Below are positions 44,728 to 53,588 of a DNA stretch of 64,000 bases, in pieces (position 1 is the stretch's first letter; each line of letters opens with the position of its first letter). The notes under the pieces were generated by a model. It saw only the letters and a program-made list of their open reading frames with translations, was not told where the DNA came from and made no database searches. Position numbers and translations under genes: made by a program. Location: NCBI GenBank assembly GCA_046293395.1, contig JBKBOU010000002.1:903635-967634 (forward strand), given 5' to 3'. Origin of the DNA: CAYNRA01 sp046293395. Lineage in GTDB: Bacteria; Bacteroidota; Bacteroidia; Cytophagales; Spirosomataceae.

Positions 44728-45750
44728 TTAATACGGGTAGTCTTGTTCAGGTACCTGCCCCAATATTTCCTTTTGGATGAGTGGGAGCTTCATAAGTAAT
44801 TTCTTAATACCTTCTACGTCTTGTTGTTCTGTGTTGTGTGAATGGTAGTCTTCAATAACAGATATATCTTTTTCACCTTCCGAGAAATATTGGGCGTAGT
44901 TCAAGTCTCGATTATCTGCGGGTATTCTATAGAAGTCACCCATGTCCTCCGCTTTGACCATTTCTTCACGCGTACACAGAGTCTCATACAATTTTTCGCC
45001 ATGCCTTGTACCAATAATTTTGATTTCATTGTCAGCTTTACATAGTTCTTTCAAAGCTTGGGCAAGATCTCCTATGGTTCCTGCGGGAGCTTTATTCACA
45101 AATAAATCGCCAGGATTACCATGCTCAAATGCAAAAAGCACCAACTCCACTGCTTCATCCAACGACATTAGGAAGCGTGTCATTTTAGGATCTGTGATAG
45201 TTAAGGCAGAACCTTCTTGAATTTGCTTTAAAAATAGTGGAATGACAGAACCCCGTGACGCCATCACATTGCCGTACCTTGTGAGGCATACGGTGGTTTC
45301 CGTTAAGTTTCTTGCCTCTGCTATGGCAACTTTCTCCATCATAGCCTTTGATATACCCATGGCATTGATTGGATACGCTGCTTTATCTGTACTTAAACAG
45401 ATCACTTTCTTCACCTTATTTGCAGCTGCTGCCCGTATAAGGTTCTGAGTCCCAATTACATTTGTCTTTACAGCTTCCATCGGGAAAAACTCACACGAGG
45501 GAACTTGTTTGAGAGCTGCTGCATGAAAAATATAATCTACACCTCTTGTAGCTGGCTCTAAGCTTGTGTACTCACGAACGTCTCCAATATAAAACTTTAA
45601 TTTATCACTTTTTAATTGGTTACGCATGTCATCTTGTTTTTTCTCATCTCTGGAAAAAATTCTAATTTCAGAGAAATACTCTGTTTTGAGGAAGCGATTC
45701 AATACAGCAGTACCAAATGAACCTGTCCCGCCGGTAATTAGTAAATTCAT
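44728..45750 (-). CDS. fnlA: UDP-GlcNAc 4,6-dehydratase/5-epimerase (FnlA/WbjB/Cap5E)
   Basis: 340 residues. Rossmann GTGSFG (9-13 region), HAAALKQVPSCE and the catalytic segment S120-T-D-K123 ... M131-x(3)-K135 (STDKAAYPINAMGISK). It is the soluble, inverting type: UDP-GlcNAc to UDP-2-acetamido-2,6-dideoxy-L-arabino-4-hexulose, the first step to UDP-L-FucNAc. The C-terminal TRHGEKLYETLCTREEM is typical. It starts the fnlA-cupin-fnlB-fnlC module and overlaps the GT2 stop upstream by 4 bp. Confidence 0.95.
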   Translation of the reverse strand: MNLLITGGTGSFGTAVLNRFLKTEYFSEIRIFSRDEKKQDDMRNQLKSDKLKFYIGDVREYTSLEPATRGVDYIFHAAALKQVPSCEFFPMEAVKTNVIGTQNLIRAAAANKVKKVICLSTDKAAYPINAMGISKAMMEKVAIAEARNLTETTVCLTRYGNVMASRGSVIPLFLKQIQEGSALTITDPKMTRFLMSLDEAVELVLFAFEHGNPGDLFVNKAPAGTIGDLAQALKELCKADNEIKIIGTRHGEKLYETLCTREEMVKAEDMGDFYRIPADNRDLNYAQYFSEGEKDISVIEDYHSHNTEQQDVEGIKKLLMKLPLIQKEILGQVPEQDYPY

Positions 45751-46493
45751 TTAATATTTTTTTTATTTGTTAATCTAATCAAGTAAGATAAAATAGTTAG
45801 CCTTTGGTTTATTATGGTAAGCAAATCAGAATTAGATTTATTTGTGATGACCATGTCATTATCGCCCAATACTGAAATATTATTACCATGACGGCGTTGC
45901 AACACCAATTTTTCATCTAAATAAAAAACACTGCAAAGTAAAGTAGCACAATTTACAATCCAAACATCGTGAGCCACAACTTTTTTTGGGAATGGCAAGA
46001 CTAGATTTTTAACTTTTTTATTAAAACAAACACAGCACCCTAGCCAACCTCTATTAATAATGAAGGACTTTAAAAATAAATATTTATTATCTGCCAAATT
46101 ACTTTTATATTCAGGAATTACCAAAGGAGTTAGATATTTATCTACAACTAAATAATTTGAAATTATACAGTCATATTTTTCTAGGTAAGGGAGACATGCT
46201 TCTACTTTATTCGAGACCCACACATCATCTTGGTCAGATAAAAATATATAATCTCCAGTCGAGTAATTTAGTGCATTTTCGAAGTTACTTACGTGACCTC
46301 TTTTCTTGCAATTATAAACTATCTTTATTCGGCTGTCATTTAACTGCTCGATAAGCTCAACGGTATTATCGGTTGAATTGTCATCAGAAATTATAATTTC
46401 ATCATGTTTTCTCAATTGAAGAAGAATTGACTTGAGTTGCTCGGTAATATATTCACTACCATTGTATGTCGCTAGACAAACTGAAATTGTCAT
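45747..46493 (-). CDS. Glycosyltransferase family 2
   Basis: 248 residues, GT-A fold: ISVCLATYNGSEYITEQL at the N-terminus, DDNSTDNT as the first Asp block, and SDQDDVW for the metal/donor Asp. It is a cytoplasmic transferase with short C-terminal tail. It is about the same length and style as the GT2 at 50270 and shares the start ISxCLATYNG, so the two may be paralogues. Its stop overlaps fnlA by 4 bp. The upstream 369 bases are non-coding and end in an IS, so its promoter may have been changed. Confidence 0.88.
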   Translation of the reverse strand: MTISVCLATYNGSEYITEQLKSILLQLRKHDEIIISDDNSTDNTVELIEQLNDSRIKIVYNCKKRGHVSNFENALNYSTGDYIFLSDQDDVWVSNKVEACLPYLEKYDCIISNYLVVDKYLTPLVIPEYKSNLADNKYLFLKSFIINRGWLGCCVCFNKKVKNLVLPFPKKVVAHDVWIVNCATLLCSVFYLDEKLVLQRRHGNNISVLGDNDMVITNKSNSDLLTIINQRLTILSYLIRLTNKKNIK

Positions 46494-46862
46494 AAGAATG
46501 TAGATGTTTAAATTAGAGTTAGATTTGCAATTTATTGCTTTATATGTAGTATTTCGAACTTACGAATCATCATATTTCTTTTTTTCTTTTGTTTCATGTA
46601 GGTATATTTCAATGTTACTATACTTGAAGCTAACTAAGCTTACTAAATTTTTATGTCTCGATAGCCAGTTGATCAGATTGAGTTCTTTGTTTTACTTATT
46701 CATATCTCTTTATTAGTAGAAAGAGAATAGTTTTCTTAGCTAGAATTGGTTGAACTAATTCTTAATAATTTACGGGGTAATCTAATTTCATATCGAATAT
46801 TTCACTCGTAAATTCAAGTGCAATCTATAAAATTTTTAGTAAACACTTTTTCAAATACTTAA
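46494..46862. other. AT-rich non-coding gap before the IS5 element
   Basis: 369 bases without a supported gene on either strand. It is strongly AT-rich, like the neighbouring glycosyltransferases, so it may be the decayed remains of a gene removed by the insertion. No domain trace is readable, nor is an exact TAnnTTTG box. Confidence 0.4.
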
Positions 46863-47732
46863 GAGTATGTTTTGGAATTATAACTTATTGATAATGAATG
46901 ATATAAATGCAATTTGCAACATTGCTTCGGATGAAAGTATTGTTTTTTCTACGTCCCGAAACAATCTTCGCCTAAAATTTAACCAACCAAAACTTCTTTC
47001 TACCTGCCAACGATTTTTTTGTGGAATAAATCCCTTGGTAGATTCTGGCCGCGTCGGTGGTCCGATTTTGTGCAATTTCAACTTCCCACTTATAGTTTGC
47101 GTCTATGTATTCTTGAAATGTGATTTTATAGCCCATATCTGCTGTTATTTTTTGCAATCTTGGTACTTTCCCTTTTATTAAATCCACAGCTAAAATACCA
47201 GCTTGATTGTCTGAAATATTTGCAGCAGTAATCTTAATTGAAAAGGGCAATCCTAAAGTATCAACAAGGATGGTTCGTTTTCGTCCATTTACGTTTTTAC
47301 CACCGTCAATACCTTTTTCTTCATTGATGAACTGAACTGTCTTAACAGATTGACTATCAATAGCTAACAAACTTGGACTACATTCTTTTTCATTCCTTTT
47401 TCGCTCTATAATAACTAATGAATCAAGTATTTCTTCCCAAACACCTCGTGCTTTTAATTGAGTGAAATGATAAAAAACAGTTTCCCATGGAGGATATTTA
47501 CTGTCCAAATTCCTCCATTGAACACCTGTATTATTTATGAAAAATATGGCATTTATAATCGTTCGTAAACTATGCTTTCGTTTCCTTTGGTCGTTAAGTA
47601 TTTTCTCAATAACTTGCCATTGAGAATCGGTGAATTCTTGAAATTTCTTTTTCATTTACTTTAGTTCTGATTAAACCAAAGTTACACCGATTCTTACTTT
47701 ATTACAATTTTATCAAATTCCAAAACATACTC
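46863..47732 (-). mobile_element. IS5-family element (IS427-like group)
   Basis: 870 bp with 17-bp perfect inverted repeats (GAGTATGTTTTGGAATT at 46863-46879 and its complement at 47716-47732) and a 3-bp target duplication TAA (46860-46862 and 47733-47735), matching the TNA pattern of this group. The transposase is split in two frames. It lies 11 bases past the HisF-like gene stop, within a co-oriented operon. Confidence 0.9.
46878..47655 (-). pseudogene. IS5-family transposase, frameshifted
   Basis: A first frame (47655-46972, 227 codons) holds the HTH region SQWQVIEKILND, the DDE Asp in SPSLLAIDSQSVKT, and the second Asp in ITADMGYK. The normal C-terminus (RWQVERSFGWLNFRRRL with the catalytic Glu) is found only in a second frame (47081-46878) shifted by +1 (equivalently -2). 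The crossover should lie near 47060-47080, after KWEVEI. Programmed frameshifts in this IS group are usually -1 on A-rich sites, and no such site is apparent, so an inactivating indel is more likely than recoding. Together the two parts give about 258 residues. Confidence 0.8.
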
Positions 47733-47743
47733 TAATTACTTTC

Positions 47744-48517
47744 TCATTTTAAATGTTTTTTAAAAATAGAAGTCTTTTCTATTTGGGTAGGATAATTAAT
47801 CAGAACAGCCTTATGAGGTCCTTTAAATACAAAAAGACTTCCAGCAGCAACTCCAATTACCCCATGCCTTTCAATCACTTTTTCAATATCCTGCAAAGAG
47901 CCTGCACCACCCAAAACTGTTAACGGAATCGATACAGATTCTGTCATTTTCTCAATGAGGTTAAGATCATACCCTTTCATTAGACCATCCTGATCAATTG
48001 AATTTACTATTACCTCACCTGCTCCTAAATCCTCTAACTGTTTAGCGAACTTAAACGGATTTACACCTGTTGCCTTTTTTCCATTATGTGTATATATCTC
48101 GTATCCACCTAGTAGTTTTTTTTTGATATCTAATACGACAATAACACTCTGTGTTCCTACTCTTTCCGCAATCTCTGTTACCAAACGTGGATTATCTATG
48201 ATTGCACTACTTAAAGCAATTTTTTCGATACCTAGACCGAATATTTTTTGTGCTTGCTCTACCGTCTTCACACCACCGCCGTAGCACAAAGGCATTCTTG
48301 ACTGATTCGCTAACTTCTCAATGAGGACATAATCAGGCTCTTGATTTAAAACGGTGGCATCAATATCAAAAAAAGCTAGCTCATCTACTTCTTTTTCATT
48401 GAATATGCGTACCGCGTTAATTGGGTCTCCAACATATTTGGCTGACTTGAAATTTACAGTTTTTACTAAACCCTTATCATGAAGTAGTAAAGAAGGAATA
48501 ATTCTAGGACGTAGCAT
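47744..48517 (-). CDS. wbuZ: HisF-like cyclase of the O-antigen amidination system (WbuZ-like)
   Basis: 257 residues, TIM barrel of the HisF type: RIIPSLLLHDKGLVKTV, AFFDIDATV, YGGGVKTVEQAQ, DGLMKGYD and AGSLFVF. It departs from true HisF in the N-terminus and in the C-terminal tail KGPHKAVLINYP, which occurs in homologues next to WbpG/WbuX genes. With the HisH-like protein (2 bases away) it should generate ammonia and pass it to WbuX for formation of an acetamidino group. It is not in a histidine operon. Confidence 0.85.
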   Translation of the reverse strand: MLRPRIIPSLLLHDKGLVKTVNFKSAKYVGDPINAVRIFNEKEVDELAFFDIDATVLNQEPDYVLIEKLANQSRMPLCYGGGVKTVEQAQKIFGLGIEKIALSSAIIDNPRLVTEIAERVGTQSVIVVLDIKKKLLGGYEIYTHNGKKATGVNPFKFAKQLEDLGAGEVIVNSIDQDGLMKGYDLNLIEKMTESVSIPLTVLGGAGSLQDIEKVIERHGVIGVAAGSLFVFKGPHKAVLINYPTQIEKTSIFKKHLK

Positions 48518-48519
48518 AA

Positions 48520-49134
48520 TTATAGTTTAGCAAAATTGTACAATAATTTTTCTCCATACTGATGGCTCTTTTCAGGATGAAACTGAATCCCATATATATT
48601 TTCCGAGTTTACCGCAGAAGAGAAAGAAATACCGTAGTCAGATATTGAAATCGAATCAGAAGGCGTATTACAACTAAAATAATAAGAATGTAAGAAGTAA
48701 AAAATAGCATCTTTTTCAAGACCACGGAAAAGAGGATTCTCTGCAACTGGAGAGACATCATTCCAACCCATGTGTGGGAGTTTTGTCCGTTGTTTAATTA
48801 GACTTTCATCAAACTTAAGAACTTCTCCATCTATCCATCTTAATCCTTCAGATATACCTTCATCACTTCTATTACCCATCATTTGCATACCTACACATAT
48901 ACCTATAACAGGAATTTTCTCCTTTAGTACTAACTCATCTAGCTTTTGGCGCATTCCTGAATCATTTAAACGTTCCATGGCATAATCGAACGCTCCTACT
49001 CCTGGCAAGATTAGTTTTTCAGCACCTTCTAAGTCTTTTTCTGTTCTTGCAATTTTGGTAGGAATATCCAGCCGCTTATACACGTTTTGAAAGGCAAAAA
49101 TATTTCCTACTCCGTAGTCAATCAATGTTATCAT
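48520..49134 (-). CDS. wbuY: HisH-like glutamine amidotransferase (WbuY-like)
   Basis: 204 residues, class I amidotransferase. Nucleophile C80 in IPVIGICVGMQMM, His/Glu in QFHPEKSHQYG at the C-terminus, and the N-terminal ITLIDYGVGN typical of HisH. In polysaccharide clusters it forms the ammonia-producing half with the HisF-like protein downstream (2 bases). It overlaps the WbuX stop by 4 bp, so the three are translationally coupled. Confidence 0.88.
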   Translation of the reverse strand: MITLIDYGVGNIFAFQNVYKRLDIPTKIARTEKDLEGAEKLILPGVGAFDYAMERLNDSGMRQKLDELVLKEKIPVIGICVGMQMMGNRSDEGISEGLRWIDGEVLKFDESLIKQRTKLPHMGWNDVSPVAENPLFRGLEKDAIFYFLHSYYFSCNTPSDSISISDYGISFSSAVNSENIYGIQFHPEKSHQYGEKLLYNFAKL

Positions 49135-50273
49135 CTGAATAATCGTTTTTCAAGGCCAATCCGTTGCATCACATTCCCACCGAACTTGATGACCTTAATT
49201 TTAGTCTTATAATCATGAAAAGTCTTGTTTTCTCCTTCAAAAATAGCTTGTAATTCTTGCCGCGTAAGATCCAACTTATCTGCAACATAATCAAACTCTT
49301 TTTGCAGAAACTCTTCTGATAGCTCTGGTCTTGAGATTCTATTTAATGCTTCATCACGCGTCATTTGACCTGTCAATATCAAACTTGAAAAATGAGCCCT
49401 TCTTTTTTCAAAACCGAACTTTCTGGGTAGCCAAAAATCTTCATAAAATCGGGTAAATCTTGACTCATGGTGTTTATGCTGAAAGGGCTCCCATCCAAAT
49501 CTTGTTTGCAATAACTGCTCTGCATCTTTCTTTATGTAGGGAATTAAATTCAGCGGTTTAAAAACCTGCATCCCTAAAATATATCTATAAAACAGTTTGT
49601 AAGATAATATATCAACCAATGGAAAAGTTTTCAACGGTCTTTTACCAAACTTTGCATGAATATCCTTTACCAACAACGTGTCAATCCCAGGAAAGCCACC
49701 CCATTCTTCAGGTTCGCGGCAACATTCTGTAGAAAAATTACCTCCCGTTAGTACATATCTTATTTTGTTTTTTCGTGCAAATTTGTAGAGCCCCGAAAAG
49801 AAGGCATAGTCCTGTGGTAAATCTTGATCTGCAATTTGGGATTTTAGGAAGGCAACTTGCAAATCTTTCATCTCCTCCCAATTGATAACCTCTGTATATA
49901 AGTCTAGATTTAGCCCATTGCAGAGTTTTTCAATATTACCTACTGCCCTATCTGTATTCCAACCTGCATCTACATGGAATAATAGAGGACGAAGACCCAT
50001 GATTTCCTTGGCTATATACGCAACATACGAGCTATCTAAACCTCCACTTAAACCAATGATACAGTCAAAATCTCTGTTTTTTCCGTCTGCTTTGATTTTA
50101 TCAGCGGTTCGCATCAACTCATTATATCCTTTCTCATCTGTATGCCAGTTAGGTAGGATAGTTTCCATGTAATTCGTATAGTAGTCACTTTCCCCTTTTT
50201 CATTAAAAACAATCGTAGGGTCTGTTGTATCCATTATTGTTTTTGTACAGATTTGATACATTTTATTCTTCAT
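49131..50273 (-). CDS. wbuX: N-acetyl sugar amidotransferase (WbuX/LfnA/WbpG family)
   Basis: 380 residues with an ATP-pyrophosphatase PP-loop, SGGLDSS (76-82), and CTKTIMDTTDP as the family N-terminus. GGNFSTECCREPEEWGG and HHESRFTRFYEDFWLP are conserved in the family. It adenylates an N-acetyl group and uses ammonia from the HisH/HisF-like pair to form an acetamidino group. In E. coli O145 (WbuX) and P. aeruginosa O12 (LfnA) this converts L-FucNAc to L-FucNAm. fnlABC in the same operon makes the same substrate available here. The sugar is inferred from this context. Confidence 0.9.
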   Translation of the reverse strand: MKNKMYQICTKTIMDTTDPTIVFNEKGESDYYTNYMETILPNWHTDEKGYNELMRTADKIKADGKNRDFDCIIGLSGGLDSSYVAYIAKEIMGLRPLLFHVDAGWNTDRAVGNIEKLCNGLNLDLYTEVINWEEMKDLQVAFLKSQIADQDLPQDYAFFSGLYKFARKNKIRYVLTGGNFSTECCREPEEWGGFPGIDTLLVKDIHAKFGKRPLKTFPLVDILSYKLFYRYILGMQVFKPLNLIPYIKKDAEQLLQTRFGWEPFQHKHHESRFTRFYEDFWLPRKFGFEKRRAHFSSLILTGQMTRDEALNRISRPELSEEFLQKEFDYVADKLDLTRQELQAIFEGENKTFHDYKTKIKVIKFGGNVMQRIGLEKRLFR

Positions 50274-51004
50274 TTTTGGTGGGAACTTTTTCTTACAAAT
50301 ATATCAAAAACAGAAACCAGAAATACTATTCTTGACCATAACTTAGGTAGTAAACTTCTGCTTATCACGCTCGCGTTTGAAATATGAATCCTTCGTTGTA
50401 GTGTTACTTCTTCGAAATGCAGATTTGTCCCCAATAAGTTAGCTGCCATAGCTATCCACAAGTCATGAGACTCAACATACCTTGGAATAGGAAGTATATA
50501 TCTTTTCAACTCTCGTCTAAATACCATAGCACAACCATAATAATTGGTTTTCCCTTTAAAAATGTCAATTATATTTCTAAAGTACCTATTAGAGTTCTTC
50601 TCAATTACACCATCAATTCTATAATCGATTTCTATCCCGTTCGAGTCAATAAATTCTGAATTTGAGGACAATAGTAGAGCATTTGAAGTTAATAATTTAC
50701 TTTTCATCAAGTTTACTCTATTATTTTTCCATATGTCATCTTGGTCAGACATAAATATTATCTCGTTAGTTGCTAATTCTATTGCGCGATTAAATGAATA
50801 TACATGCCCTCTATTAACTTCATTCTTGAATATTTTTATCCTATCATCATTGAACGATTCAATTATATTGACTGTATTATCAACAGAACAGTCATCCACT
50901 ACAATAATTTCATCGTTTTTTTCTATTTGTGGGATAATGGAATCCAATTGAATTTTTATATAACTTTCACCATTATATGTTGCTAAGCAGATACTTATAT
51001 TCAT
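50270..51004 (-). CDS. Glycosyltransferase family 2
   Basis: 244 residues, GT-A: ISICLATYNGESYIKIQLDS at the N-terminus, DDCSVDNT, and SDQDDIWKNNRV as the metal-binding region. Closely similar in layout to the GT2 at 45747. Overlaps of 4 bp with WbuX downstream and with the GT4 upstream make it part of the coupled operon. Donor and acceptor unknown. Confidence 0.88.
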   Translation of the reverse strand: MNISICLATYNGESYIKIQLDSIIPQIEKNDEIIVVDDCSVDNTVNIIESFNDDRIKIFKNEVNRGHVYSFNRAIELATNEIIFMSDQDDIWKNNRVNLMKSKLLTSNALLLSSNSEFIDSNGIEIDYRIDGVIEKNSNRYFRNIIDIFKGKTNYYGCAMVFRRELKRYILPIPRYVESHDLWIAMAANLLGTNLHFEEVTLQRRIHISNASVISRSLLPKLWSRIVFLVSVFDIFVRKSSHQK

Positions 51005-52131
51005 TTTAATGTGTTATATATCTTTTGGTATTTATTTGAAACGTTTGATATACTAAATTCTTCCAATAAATCACATCTTGTTTTACTTGTTTCCTTCCGT
51101 TTTCCACAATTACTTTGTATGTAACTTAGACTCTTAACTTTGCTTGACAAAGAGAAATCTTCTAATATAAAACCAAGGTTATTGTTTTTTATTAGCTCTG
51201 AACTATCTCCAATATTATCCGTAGCTATTACACTTAAGTTCGCAGTCAAGTAATCTTTCACTTTAATAGGTGCTGATACTTGATTAATTATATGTTTATC
51301 TCTAAAAATCACACCGTAATCACATTGCACTAGGATTGAACCTAAATCACTATAAGTAGCCGATATCACAGTATAATTTTCAGGCTTTAATTTATTTTTT
51401 AGATAATCATCAAACATTTTTTTTGATTTCGAGAGGAATAAAAATCTTGAGTTTGGATAATTTTCTTCCAGAAAACAAAAATAGCTTACTATTTCACTTA
51501 TTTTCTGCCATTTCTCAAATGACCCCGAGTATACAAAAATCTCAACATTTTCATTTGAAAAAATATCTCTTTTAATTTTTCTTACATTGCTTGAAATTAT
51601 CAGGGGGATAGAGAAGGTAGGTACTACAATCATTTTTCTTGACTGTTTTGGGTACCTCTTTTGAAACAAAGAAAGAAAATTATTAGAAACTAAGACAATT
51701 GAATCTGCTAGATAACAAAAAATGATCTCCAGCTTTTTAAATGTGAATGTTACTATATATTTTTTTTTGAAATAGCTCATCTCTTCTGGCCACAAACCTC
51801 TGGGGTCAAAAATTACTTTATTCCCAAAGAGTAACTTTACTGTAATAGCGGCTAACATAGGTGGATAACTTCTTACGTGTAAAATATCTCCCTTTTTACT
51901 AATCTTAAAAGTATAATAGATGAGCATAAGCATATTAGAGAAATGATTTATATGCTTAAACTGATAGTGTTTATAACCATTTTCATCAGTAAATTTGCTC
52001 TTTGAATATTCAAAAGTGACCAGTTCAACTGGTACACCCATAGTAATTAACTCTAATAATAATGTCTCAACTTGAGATTTAATAATCGGCTCTCTGTAAT
52101 AGCTTTCCGTCGTTAGGTAAATAACTTTCAT
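51001..52131 (-). CDS. Glycosyltransferase (GT4-like, GT-B fold)
   Basis: 376 residues from ATG 52131 (MKVIYLTTESYYREP); a TTG start at 52140 is less likely. The acceptor domain has LHVRSYPPMLAAITVKLLFG and FDPRGLWPEEMSYFKKK. The donor side has FVYSGSFEKWQK and a late DYLTANLSVIATD, in place of the usual E-x(7)-E. The gene begins inside the 3' end of wzy, overlapping by 53 bp in another frame, a long overlap for this locus. Donor not predictable. Confidence 0.78.
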   Translation of the reverse strand: MKVIYLTTESYYREPIIKSQVETLLLELITMGVPVELVTFEYSKSKFTDENGYKHYQFKHINHFSNMLMLIYYTFKISKKGDILHVRSYPPMLAAITVKLLFGNKVIFDPRGLWPEEMSYFKKKYIVTFTFKKLEIIFCYLADSIVLVSNNFLSLFQKRYPKQSRKMIVVPTFSIPLIISSNVRKIKRDIFSNENVEIFVYSGSFEKWQKISEIVSYFCFLEENYPNSRFLFLSKSKKMFDDYLKNKLKPENYTVISATYSDLGSILVQCDYGVIFRDKHIINQVSAPIKVKDYLTANLSVIATDNIGDSSELIKNNNLGFILEDFSLSSKVKSLSYIQSNCGKRKETSKTRCDLLEEFSISNVSNKYQKIYNTLK

Positions 52132-53260
52132 TCTTATCAATTAATTTTTTGTTTGTTGCAATTACAAAACCTGCATATAAAAATATAAATTCGTTTAGTA
52201 TAATGTCTCCTGAAAACATTGAGTTAATTAGAAAATATATCAGTACATATTTATAGCTTCCATTAGCTTTTATCAAAAAAAATGAAATTATAACTACTAT
52301 TGTTATAGCACTTATTAACCCAAATTCGCATAATATTTCAATTAATAAATTATGTGGATAAAATCTATCATCGCTGTACTTCCCAAATAAAATATAGCTA
52401 GTATTTCCTATGCCTGCGCCAAATAAAATAGTTGTATAATCATGATTAAAAAAATTTTCTAAAATTACTGGTATAAATAAAGCTCTATTTTCTTCTACGG
52501 CGTTTAGATCAACACCCTCTGGAATGATAGTGAAAAATCTTTGTGTAAAATAATTATCGTATTCTTTTATCCCCAGATATCCGTAATAAGTCACAACAAT
52601 TATTGCTAATAAACCAAAAAAATATCTGACATCCTTTAAACTTATTTTTCTCTGATTTAATAGAAAAATAAATAATGAACATAAAAATGCAAAGACTGGA
52701 CCTTTGGAACCAGACGCATAGATTATTGGTAATATCGCAAGTGCTAATATTAGTATTACCTTTATATTTTTACCATATAAAATTATGCTTAATAACAATG
52801 CCTCAAGCACTAATCTACTTATCCATATCGGATTCAGTATTCCTATTTCTAGTCTATTGTTGAAATCAAAACTACCCAAAGATTTTATAGTATGGACTAA
52901 CAAAATTAGCACAGAAAATATTAGAACCTGAAATATTCCTTTAACAAAGAATTTGATATACATATTGCTTACAAGTTGAGGAATTAAGAACAATGTATTA
53001 AACTTAATAAACAATAATTGAGCTTTGTAAATAGAATATTTAGTATTGATATTAAATGCCAAAGAAAAAAAAACAACTATATTAAATATACCAATGAAAA
53101 TAAGGACATTTCTATCTAAATCTATTCTAGTTTTTATCAAAAATAATATTATTGCAACTGCAATGAAAATGAATGATAAACCATTCACATCGTTAAAAAA
53201 AATTCCTATCAAGTAAAAAGAATATAATAGTATCCCCTGCAAAAAAAATATTTGTTTCAT
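52079..53260 (-). CDS. wzy: O-antigen/capsule polymerase, Wzy-like
   Basis: 393 residues, about eleven TM helices and one large periplasmic loop near residues 230-300 (YFTQRFFTIIPEGVDLNAVEENRALFIP), then FYPHNLLIEILCEFGL, the common Wzy_C/O-antigen-ligase signature. The protein is very hydrophobic and the gene is among the most AT-rich of the locus, as wzy genes usually are. It should join repeat units in the periplasm. Its last ~17 codons overlap the next gene. The tail LPNDGKLLQRADY may result from a late frameshift. Confidence 0.82.
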   Translation of the reverse strand: MKQIFFLQGILLYSFYLIGIFFNDVNGLSFIFIAVAIILFLIKTRIDLDRNVLIFIGIFNIVVFFSLAFNINTKYSIYKAQLLFIKFNTLFLIPQLVSNMYIKFFVKGIFQVLIFSVLILLVHTIKSLGSFDFNNRLEIGILNPIWISRLVLEALLLSIILYGKNIKVILILALAILPIIYASGSKGPVFAFLCSLFIFLLNQRKISLKDVRYFFGLLAIIVVTYYGYLGIKEYDNYFTQRFFTIIPEGVDLNAVEENRALFIPVILENFFNHDYTTILFGAGIGNTSYILFGKYSDDRFYPHNLLIEILCEFGLISAITIVVIISFFLIKANGSYKYVLIYFLINSMFSGDIILNEFIFLYAGFVIATNKKLIDKNESYLPNDGKLLQRADY

Positions 53261-53588
53261 TCATCAAACTTTTTGAATATGTAAACGGCACAACTTGTGC
53301 AATTGGTAGAGATTTGTACATTACAGGTAAACTTAGGCATACACTCGTAATCTAAACTATACATTATCACCAATAGGTTTTCTAAAAAATAAAAAAGTAC
53401 ATATTACCTTCATACAAATAATTTATTAAAATTCAGAGATAGTTGCACCTATTCTGGGGGAGTTTATAATTAAAATACACTCTGTTAATTATTTTGTGTA
53501 TTTCACCATAATTAATCCCTAGTTTAATTTTTAGTATGTGCAATTTTTGTCGTCATTTTATTTCTCCAAGTCCTTTCAATAGCATTAA
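53261..53588. other. Non-coding AT-rich gap between wzy and the upstream glycosyltransferase
   Basis: 328 bases. On the minus strand only short frames are present (for example one reading EIHKIINRVYFNYKLPQNRC), too short to assign. It could be a remnant of a deleted acyl- or glycosyltransferase. The gap is odd in an operon that is otherwise packed with overlaps. Confidence 0.35.

Noticed and set aside
47744..49134. HisF and HisH homologues as part of histidine biosynthesis.
   Set aside because: No other his genes are near, both are coupled to WbuX, and the HisF-like C-terminus (KGPHKAVLINYP) is of the polysaccharide-amidination type.
48520..49134. Possibility that this is a second PurQ-like protein.
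   Set aside because: The N-terminus ITLIDYGVGN and C-terminal QFHPEKSH are HisH-type, unlike PurQ.
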